NCBI GenBank assembly: GCA_013362385.1
Contig: JABFWC010000373.1
Span: forward strand, 1-5,234
Origin: Pseudarthrobacter sp.
GTDB lineage: Bacteria > Actinomycetota > Actinomycetes > Actinomycetales > Micrococcaceae
DNA length: 5,234 bases
Direction of reading: 5' to 3'
The position numbers and the translations under genes are program-made. The notes beneath the pieces were generated by a model. It saw nothing but the letters and a program-made list of their open reading frames with translations, searched no databases and was not told the origin of the DNA. Below are positions 1 to 5,234 of this stretch, piece after piece. How positions within the stretch are numbered: position 1 is the stretch's first letter; every line of letters starts with the position of its first letter.

Positions 1-45
1 CGCAACAATGAGGTGTCCGGTCCAGGCTGGGGGCCCGGGATATCT

Positions 46-53
46 AGGGGGAG
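46..53 (+). promoter_or_regulatory. Ribosome binding site deciding the start of the SAF gene
   Basis: AGGGGGAG is a good Shine-Dalgarno match lying 7 bases before ATG 61. It supports ATG 61 over the in-frame GTG at 13, which lies upstream of it. Confidence 0.7.
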
Positions 54-60
54 AGACGGT

Positions 61-702
61 ATGGTTCCTGAATCATCTGCCGCTGCGGCGCGCCTTAAGC
101 GTCCGTCGTGGAAAGATCCGCGGCTGATCGTGGGGATTCTGCTGGTCCTGGTCTCCGTGGCCGGTGTTGTCTTCCTTGTCGGCAGCGCGGACCGCACCAC
201 GGAGGTGTATGCGGCCCGGGATGGCATAGCGGTGGGGGAACCATTGACACCGGAGAACGTGGTCCGCGTCAAGGTGCGCCTGGGCGACACCGAACGGCAC
301 TACATCCCTGCTTCGGGCGGACTTCCCGGGGGAGTGGTTGCGGTGCAGAGAATTGGAAAGGACCAACTGGTTCCAAGGGCCAGCCTTGGCCAAGTGGACC
401 AGCTCAACCGCAAGCCCGTCGCCATCACCGTTGAACAGAGCCTGCCGTCGCAGGCTGTGCCCGGCGCCCGGGTCGATGTCTGGGTGGCCCAGCCCGATGC
501 CAAGAACGGATTCAGCGAGCCAAAGCTCGTCCTTCCCGGTGCGGAAATTGCCGAGGTGACGACAGGGTCAACCGCGCTTGGCTCGTCCAAAACCACCGTA
601 TTAGTGGTGCTGGTCGAAGACAGGCTGATGCCTGCCTTGTTGGGCGCGCAGGCCAACGAGGCAAAGATCTCCGTAGTGTGGAACCCCGGCGGGGCCCGAT
701 GA
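61..702 (+). CDS. SAF-domain membrane protein, CpaB/RcpC-like
   Basis: Predicted 213-residue protein. A basic, proline-containing cytoplasmic N-terminus (residues 1-21, with RPSWKDPR at 14-21) precedes one hydrophobic segment at about 22-41 (LIVGILLVLVSVAGVVFLVG). An SAF-like fold follows from about 48 to 115, including the typical phrases AVGEPLTPENVV and GKDQLVPRASLG. SAF domains occur in CpaB/RcpC proteins of Flp (tad) pilus assembly, in FlgA and in some sugar-binding proteins; the layout here (one N-terminal anchor, outside domain) fits the CpaB group. The rest (about 120-213) is a beta-rich tail ending VVWNPGGAR. ATG 61 is chosen because AGGGGGAG at 46-53 lies 7 bases before it. An in-frame GTG at 13 would add 16 glycine-rich residues and has no clear ribosome binding site. 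The stop overlaps the start of the next gene (ATGA, 699-702), so the two are probably co-translated. Family call is fairly firm; a role in a pilus is inferred only from the neighbour. Confidence 0.83.
   Translation: MVPESSAAAARLKRPSWKDPRLIVGILLVLVSVAGVVFLVGSADRTTEVYAARDGIAVGEPLTPENVVRVKVRLGDTERHYIPASGGLPGGVVAVQRIGKDQLVPRASLGQVDQLNRKPVAITVEQSLPSQAVPGARVDVWVAQPDAKNGFSEPKLVLPGAEIAEVTTGSTALGSSKTTVLVVLVEDRLMPALLGAQANEAKISVVWNPGGAR
684..702 (+). promoter_or_regulatory. Translational coupling site (ATGA overlap) with a small GC hairpin
   Basis: The stop TGA of the SAF gene (700-702) overlaps the ATG of the CpaE-like gene (699-701). The only Shine-Dalgarno-like stretch, GGCGGGG at 688-694, sits 4 bases before the ATG. 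It is also the loop and 3' arm of a potential hairpin, CCCC-GGC-GGGG (684-694). Ribosomes finishing the first gene would open this structure, which fits coupled translation. The overlap is seen directly; the coupling is inferred. Confidence 0.6.
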
Positions 703-2003
703 GCATCCCTGTCGTCACGGTCGGCCAGAGCCGGGAAGACCTGGTGGGCGGGTTGGAACGGCTGCACGGTCCCGTGACGGTGGTGCGCAGATGTGCCGAA
801 CTTGCGGAGCTGTTGGCAGTCTGCCAAAGCGGGCTGGCCAGGGCCGCCGTCGTGGCGGAAGGCTCCGAGGGCCTCAGCACCTCCCTGGTTGACCGGCTGG
901 GCGCCGTCGGAGTCGCAATCATTGCGCTCACGGACAACGCCGACGAGGCCGCCAGGCTCCGAAGGATAGGAGTGGCATCCGCCCTCACTGGCGTGGAATC
1001 CGAGGAGCTGTCCAACCGGATTGCTGATGCCGTTGCCGGCCTCACCGGCGCCGGTCGCCCGGCCGAACTCAGTGCAACCGCCGACACCGGTGCGGCCCTG
1101 GCAGCCGAGCGGGCAGAACCCCGGCCGGAGATGGACGGGCCCGGTAGCGGAAAGATCATTGCTGTCTGGGGCCCTGCCGGAGCTCCCGGCCGGACCACGG
1201 TGGCGGCAAACATCGCCGGTGAGCTCGCCGCTGACGGGCAGGACGTCATGCTTGTCGACGCCGATACCTACGGTGCCAGCGTGGCGGCCGTCCTCGGCCT
1301 CCTGGATGAGTCGGCCGGACTGGCGCAGGCGTGCCGGCTGGCAGACCAGGGCCAGCTGGATTCCGCTGCACTCCGGAAAATTGCGAGCACCGTCGCAACC
1401 GCCTCCGGCACGTTTCGGGTGCTGACCGGAATCACCCGCGCCGACCGCTGGACCGAGCTGCGGGCCAGCGCCCTGTCCCTCGTGCTCGAGCGGGCCAGGC
1501 AGATTGTGGACACCGTCGTTGTGGATGCGGGTTTCTGCCTGGAATCCGACGAGGAGCTCAGCTTCGACACCATGGCGCCACGGCGGAACGCGGCCACGCT
1601 GCGCTCCCTCGAGCTCGCGGACACGGTCTTTGCCGTAGGGGCGGCTGATCCGGTCGGCGTACCGAGGCTGGTCCGGGCGCTTGCCGAGCTGGAGGGGGCG
1701 GTACCCCAGGCCGCGCCCGTGGTCGTGATGAACAAAGTCCGTGCGTCCGCCGTGGGCAGGTCGCCCGAGCGCCAGCTTCGGGATGCCTGGGAAAGGTTCG
1801 GGCCCGCCGCGGGCCTCACGGCGTTCCTTCCGTATGATTCCGGCGCGGCGGACGCTGCCCTCCTCGGAGGATCCCTGCTTCTCGAGGTAGCCCAGGAGTC
1901 GCCCCTGCGGCACTCGATACGACAACTGGTTTGTGCACCAGTCCAGCAGAAACGGAAATCCTCTGTATTTTCTTCCACTCCACGGCGAAGGGCAAAGGAC
2001 TAG
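699..2003 (+). CDS. CpaE/TadZ-like MinD/ParA-family P-loop protein
   Basis: Predicted 434-residue cytoplasmic protein. Residues 1-115 look like a degenerate receiver domain: alternating strands such as ARAAVVAEG (47-55) and VGVAIIALTD (70-79), but no aspartate where the phosphorylation site would be. After an Ala/Pro-rich linker (about 116-150) comes a SIMIBI-class ATPase domain. It has a P-loop GPAGAPGRTT (158-167), a LVDADTYG strand (185-192), a Walker B/switch II strand VVVDAGF (273-279) and an NKVR base-recognition motif (345-348). The P-loop lacks both the signature lysine of the KGG motif and the usual GK[ST] lysine, which is Arg165 here. CpaE/TadZ proteins localise Flp pilus assembly at the cell pole, and atypical P-loops are known among them. 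The C-terminus ends in a basic, Ser-rich tail (about 415-434). ATG 699 is preferred to an in-frame GTG at 678 because it overlaps the stop of the SAF gene. The family is confident; the exact function and nucleotide hydrolysis are not. Confidence 0.85.
   Translation: MSIPVVTVGQSREDLVGGLERLHGPVTVVRRCAELAELLAVCQSGLARAAVVAEGSEGLSTSLVDRLGAVGVAIIALTDNADEAARLRRIGVASALTGVESEELSNRIADAVAGLTGAGRPAELSATADTGAALAAERAEPRPEMDGPGSGKIIAVWGPAGAPGRTTVAANIAGELAADGQDVMLVDADTYGASVAAVLGLLDESAGLAQACRLADQGQLDSAALRKIASTVATASGTFRVLTGITRADRWTELRASALSLVLERARQIVDTVVVDAGFCLESDEELSFDTMAPRRNAATLRSLELADTVFAVGAADPVGVPRLVRALAELEGAVPQAAPVVVMNKVRASAVGRSPERQLRDAWERFGPAAGLTAFLPYDSGAADAALLGGSLLLEVAQESPLRHSIRQLVCAPVQQKRKSSVFSSTPRRRAKD
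1170..1199 (+). other. Lysine-free P-loop of the CpaE-like protein
   Basis: Codons for residues 158-167 read GPAGAPGRTT. The spacing of glycines and the paired threonines match the deviant Walker A of MinD/ParA proteins (xKGGxGK[ST]T). Alanine 160 is at or next to the expected signature-lysine position, and arginine 165 replaces the phosphate-binding lysine. Confidence 0.75.
1925..1942. repeat. Perfect 6-bp inverted repeat, ACTGGT-N6-ACCAGT
   Basis: The arms ACTGGT (1925-1930) and ACCAGT (1937-1942) are exact reverse complements separated by TTGTGC; GTGCAC at 1933-1938 is itself a palindrome. The site lies in the last part of the CpaE-like gene, 117 bases before the glutamate dehydrogenase start. 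It could be an operator or only a chance dyad; arms this short are expected several times by chance in 5 kb. Confidence 0.3.
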
Positions 2004-2059
2004 GCTCGCCATAAGAGCTGCAATGGTGCGGCGAATTTCTTGTGATGGAGGCGTTGTCG
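2004..2059. other. 56-base intergenic gap without clear terminator or promoter
   Basis: The gap between the CpaE-like stop and the glutamate dehydrogenase start holds no GC-rich stem followed by a T-run. Only a weak 5-bp pairing, TCGCC (2006-2010) with GGCGA (2030-2034), was found. I see no convincing -35/-10 pair. Read-through from the upstream pair is therefore possible. The dehydrogenase reading frame is open back to a TAA at 2012-2014. Confidence 0.5.
2047..2051 (+). promoter_or_regulatory. Ribosome binding site deciding the glutamate dehydrogenase start
   Basis: GGAGG lies 8 bases before ATG 2060, a near-ideal Shine-Dalgarno placement. Two earlier in-frame candidates, GTG 2042 and ATG 2045, lie upstream of or overlap this element and have no comparable site before them. 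Confidence 0.75.
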
Positions 2060-5000
2060 ATGTCGTCTGGATCCAGTGTGGAGGATCAGCCCCTCTCCAT
2101 TGAAGGCCTTGAGGGTTTCATGGGGGACTACTACCAGCACCTAGCCGAAGAGGATGCCCGGAGCTACCCCCGGGACGTGCTGGTGGCCCGCGCGGAGGAG
2201 CACCGGAAGACCGCGTCTGTGCGCCAGCGTGGCCAGGCGAAGGTGTCAATCGTCGACGAGGAGGACAGCAGCATCGTCTTCGTCGTTACCGATGACATGC
2301 CGTTCCTCGTTGACTCGGTCAACGCAGAGCTGGTCCGGCAGCATGCCGCCATCAAGCTGGTGGTCCACCCGCTGTTCGTCGCCACCAGGAATCGTGAAAC
2401 CGGCGAACTGGTCAAGGTCAACAAGGTCCCGGCGCACTTGGGAATTTCCAGCGGGGACACTGCTGCCATGCCAAACCTCTCGCACCTCATCGCCGAGGGT
2501 GAGAACGCATCCCATATGGAGTCGTGGATCGCCGTCGAGATCCAGCGTGTTCCGGACGAAGCCAAAGCCGCCCTGGAGGCAGGGTTGGCGCGTGTTTTGA
2601 ATGACGTCAGGGCCGCCGTCGAGGACTGGCCCAAAATGCGCCAGAAGGCGCTGCAGATCGCCGAAAGCCTGGACCAGGTGGCCCACCCGGGCCAGATCGC
2701 CGAACTGCGCCAGGCCAAGGACCTGCTGCGGTGGCTCGACGACGGGAACTTCACCTTCCTCGGCTACCGGGAGTACGACCTCCTCAATGTGGACGGGGAA
2801 GACGTCCTTGAACTGCGTGAAGACAGCGGACTGGGACTGCTGCGGGCCGCCGCCGACTCCCCGCACATCCAACACCTGACCGATACGGGCCGGAAGAAGG
2901 CCCGTGAGAAGCGGGCGCTCGTCATTACCAAGGCCAACTCCCGTTCCACCGTCCACCGCTCGGCCTACCTGGACTACATCGGAATTAAGAGCTTCGATGC
3001 GGCAGGCAATGTCAATGGCGAGCGCCGCTTCATCGGGCTTTTCGCCACCAGCGCCTACGCCGGATCGGTCCGTGACATCCCGATCGTCCGGGACAAAGTT
3101 GACGCCGTGCTGCAGAACGCCGGGTTCCCGCCGGACTCGCACTCCGGAAAGGACCTGCTGGGGATCCTGGAAACGTACCCCCGCGATGAACTGTTCCAGA
3201 TCGAGGTCCCCGACCTTGCGGCCACCGCCCTCGGTATCCAGAAGCTCCAGGAGCGGCGGCGCACCCGGCTGTTCCTGCGGCCGGACATCTACGGCCGCTT
3301 CATGTCCGCCGTCGTCTACCTGCCCCGCGACCGCTACACCACGAACGTCAGGCTCCGCATCGAACAGGAACTGCGGGAAACGTTCCAGGCGGTGTCCATC
3401 GACTACGAAGCCCGCATGACCGAATCGGCGCTTGCGCGGCTGTTCTTCCGTATCCGCCTTCCCAAGGATGCGGACGTGAGCCACGTCAACAGCGAGGAAC
3501 TGGAAAAACGGCTCGTCCGTGCCGCCCGTTCCTGGAGCGAAGGCATCGCCGAGGTCCTGCGCGAGGGGCGCGACCCGGCCGAGGCCAAGGAACTGGCCGC
3601 CATCTGGGCCGAGGCGTTCCCCGCCAGCTACCGGGTGGATTACGAAGTCGAAGACGCGCTGGAGGACATCGCACGCTTCGAGAAGTACGGCGCCGCGGCC
3701 GAACGGACCGAGGGCGCACCGCAGGACCGGCCGGGCGTCCATGTGTACCTTCCCGAAGGTGCGGGAGCCACGCTTGAGGAGGACGCGCGGGTCAAGCTCT
3801 ACATGCTTGAGCCGAAGAGCCTGAGCCAGATCCTGCCGTACTTCCACAACCTGGGACTCGAGGTCCTGGATGAACGTCCCTTCGAAATCGAGACCGCGGA
3901 CCGGCGCGACTTCTTCCTGTACGACCTTGGACTGAAGTACCCGGCCCGGGTGGACCCGGTGTCAACAGGTGCGCTGCTCGCCGACTCCTTCGGCGCAGCA
4001 GTCACCGGTGCGTCCGAGTCGGACAGCTTCGACCGGCTGGTGCTCCGGGAAAGGCTGCACTGGCGGCAGATTACGGTGCTCCGCGCGTACGCCCGCTACA
4101 TGCGGCAGATGGGCAGTTCCAGCTCCTTTGGTTTCATGGCGGACACCCTTCTGGCGAATCCGGACGTGACCCGCGGACTGACTGCCCTCTTCGCGGCCCG
4201 GTTCGACCCCTCCCTGGGTGACCCGGAGCGGGCTGAGGCTCAGGCTTCGGTGCGCAGGGATCTGGCGGCCGCCATCGAGAAGGTCGCCACGCTCGACGCC
4301 GACCGCGTGCTGCGGACCTTCGTTAACCTCATCGAAGCGACGCTGCGCACCAACTTCTACCAGGACAAACCGCACCTGAGTTTCAAGCTGGACCCGGCAC
4401 AGATCGAGGGCCTGCCGTTCCCGCGGCCGATGTTCGAAATCTGGGTCTACTCGCCCCGTGTGGAGGGTGTGCACCTGCGGTTCGGCAAGGTGGCACGCGG
4501 CGGGCTCCGCTGGTCCGACCGGCGGGAGGATTTCCGGACGGAGATCCTGGGCCTGGTCAAGGCCCAGACGGTCAAGAATGCCGTTATCGTTCCCACCGGG
4601 GCCAAAGGCGGCTTTTTCGCAAAGCAGCTTCCGGACCCCAGCGCCGACCGCGCTGCCTGGATGGCCGAAGGCGTTGAAAGCTACAAGACTTTCATCCGCG
4701 GCCTGCTGGACCTCACGGACAACCTGCTCACGGAAGGGGACAGCGAGCGGATCGTGCCGCCGTCGGACGTTGTCAGGCACGACGACGACGATTCCTACCT
4801 CGTGGTCGCGGCGGACAAGGGGACGGCTACTTTCTCCGACATCGCCAACGGGCTCTCGGCGGAGTACGGGTTCTGGCTGGGGGACGCCTTCGCCTCCGGC
4901 GGCTCGGTGGGCTACGACCACAAGGCCATGGGCATCACTGCCCGCGGCGCCTGGGAGTCGGTGAAGCGCCACTTCAGCGAGCTGGACCTCGACACGCAGA

Positions 5001-5234
5001 CCGAGCCTTTCACCGTCGTTGGCGTGGGGGACATGTCCGGCGACGTGTTCGGCAACGGGATGCTCCTGTCCCGGCATATCCGCCTGCTCGCAGCGTTCGA
5101 CCACCGGCACATCTTCCTCGATCCCAACCCCGACGAGGAAACGTCCTTTGCCGAGCGGAAGCGGCTCTTCGAACTGCCCAGGTCATCCTGGGACGACTAC
5201 GACAAATCGCTGATCAGCGAGGGCGGCGGGGTCT
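2060..5234 (+). CDS. gdh: NAD-specific glutamate dehydrogenase, large (180 kDa) class, 3' end missing
   Basis: Oxidative deamination of L-glutamate to 2-oxoglutarate and ammonium with NAD+, in the cytoplasm. The frame stays open from ATG 2060 to the window edge: 1058 residues of an enzyme family usually about 1,600 long, so the last third is missing. The N-terminal ACT-like region shows TDDMPFLVDS (77-86) and NFTFLGYR (230-237). A second ACT-like part has RFMSAVVYLPRDRY (413-426), and a third spans about 576-627, ending in LYDLGLKY. A helical region has LHWRQITVLRAYARYMRQ (666-683). The catalytic domain follows: RGGLRWSD (813-820), VKNAV (838-842) and PTGAKGGF (845-852), in which Lys849 corresponds to the catalytic lysine of smaller glutamate dehydrogenases and Lys839 to a substrate-binding lysine. 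Next come ADKGTATFSD (918-927), GYDHKAMGITARGAWE (951-966) and the glycine-rich start of the NAD-binding domain, GVGDMSGDVFGNGM (988-1001). No frameshift or missing motif is seen. In mycobacteria the homologue is inhibited by the FHA protein GarA; whether that applies here cannot be seen. The family call is very firm. Confidence 0.97.
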   Translation, partial: MSSGSSVEDQPLSIEGLEGFMGDYYQHLAEEDARSYPRDVLVARAEEHRKTASVRQRGQAKVSIVDEEDSSIVFVVTDDMPFLVDSVNAELVRQHAAIKLVVHPLFVATRNRETGELVKVNKVPAHLGISSGDTAAMPNLSHLIAEGENASHMESWIAVEIQRVPDEAKAALEAGLARVLNDVRAAVEDWPKMRQKALQIAESLDQVAHPGQIAELRQAKDLLRWLDDGNFTFLGYREYDLLNVDGEDVLELREDSGLGLLRAAADSPHIQHLTDTGRKKAREKRALVITKANSRSTVHRSAYLDYIGIKSFDAAGNVNGERRFIGLFATSAYAGSVRDIPIVRDKVDAVLQNAGFPPDSHSGKDLLGILETYPRDELFQIEVPDLAATALGIQKLQERRRTRLFLRPDIYGRFMSAVVYLPRDRYTTNVRLRIEQELRETFQAVSIDYEARMTESALARLFFRIRLPKDADVSHVNSEELEKRLVRAARSWSEGIAEVLREGRDPAEAKELAAIWAEAFPASYRVDYEVEDALEDIARFEKYGAAAERTEGAPQDRPGVHVYLPEGAGATLEEDARVKLYMLEPKSLSQILPYFHNLGLEVLDERPFEIETADRRDFFLYDLGLKYPARVDPVSTGALLADSFGAAVTGASESDSFDRLVLRERLHWRQITVLRAYARYMRQMGSSSSFGFMADTLLANPDVTRGLTALFAARFDPSLGDPERAEAQASVRRDLAAAIEKVATLDADRVLRTFVNLIEATLRTNFYQDKPHLSFKLDPAQIEGLPFPRPMFEIWVYSPRVEGVHLRFGKVARGGLRWSDRREDFRTEILGLVKAQTVKNAVIVPTGAKGGFFAKQLPDPSADRAAWMAEGVESYKTFIRGLLDLTDNLLTEGDSERIVPPSDVVRHDDDDSYLVVAADKGTATFSDIANGLSAEYGFWLGDAFASGGSVGYDHKAMGITARGAWESVKRHFSELDLDTQTEPFTVVGVGDMSGDVFGNGMLLSRHIRLLAAFDHRHIFLDPNPDEETSFAERKRLFELPRSSWDDYDKSLISEGGGV

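Noticed and set aside
1..11. 3' end of an upstream gene ending at TGA 9-11
   Set aside because: Only two codons are visible, too little to call a gene.
1949..1953. GAAAC half-site resembling part of a GlnR box before glutamate dehydrogenase
   Set aside because: The partner GTnAC half-site is absent at the proper six-base spacing (CCAGT is there instead), so a nitrogen-regulator site is not supported.
300..2012. Long open frame on the - strand (570 codons) opposite the SAF and CpaE-like genes
   Set aside because: Its translation shows no recognisable domain and it spans two well-supported genes on the + strand. Long antisense frames are common in high-GC DNA with strong third-position bias.
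2006..2034. Possible terminator stem TCGCC/GGCGA after the CpaE-like gene
   Set aside because: Only 5 bp with a 19-base loop and no T-run after it.
2246..3847. Long open frame on the - strand (533 codons) opposite glutamate dehydrogenase
   Set aside because: The + strand here encodes conserved glutamate dehydrogenase motifs without interruption; the - strand translation is a compositional shadow.
4781..4792. Short GAC/GAT run giving four aspartates in glutamate dehydrogenase (residues 908-911)
   Set aside because: It sits in a surface-type loop just before ADKGTATFSD where acidic residues are usual in this family; not a meaningful repeat.
3962..5110. Open frame on the - strand (382 codons) opposite the catalytic part of glutamate dehydrogenase
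   Set aside because: It covers the catalytic lysine and NAD-binding motifs of the + strand gene, has no family resemblance, and has no convincing ribosome site.

Overview
The window is high-GC DNA carrying two complete genes and one large gene cut by the right edge, all on the + strand. Codon use strongly favours G or C in the third position. Together with the protein families present, this points to an actinobacterium, probably of the Micrococcaceae (Arthrobacter/Pseudarthrobacter type). That placement is inferred from family resemblance; no rRNA or other marker is present.

Region 1 (61-702) encodes a small single-pass membrane protein with an SAF/CpaB-like extracytoplasmic part. Region 2 (699-2003) overlaps it by the four bases ATGA and encodes a CpaE/TadZ-like MinD/ParA-family protein with a degenerate receiver-like N-terminus and a P-loop without lysine. 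In tad (Flp pilus) loci, CpaB and CpaE are assembly and localisation partners. Here they form a translationally coupled pair, with no CpaF, TadB/C or pilin gene in view.

Region 3 (2004-2059) is a 56-base gap without a recognisable terminator or promoter. Region 4 (2060 to beyond 5234) is the N-terminal two thirds of a large NAD-specific glutamate dehydrogenase (about 180 kDa class). It includes the ACT-like regulatory region, the helical region, the catalytic lysine motif and the beginning of the NAD-binding domain. This enzyme converts glutamate to 2-oxoglutarate and ammonium, so it links nitrogen and carbon metabolism. Nothing in its sequence ties it to the pilus-like pair; they may simply be neighbours or may share a transcript.

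No mobile element, CRISPR array, RNA gene or phage-like segment was found, and I see no convincing evidence of an undescribed system. The points most worth checking are the lysine-free P-loop of the CpaE-like protein, the orphan-looking CpaB/CpaE pair, and a small dyad upstream of the glutamate dehydrogenase gene.
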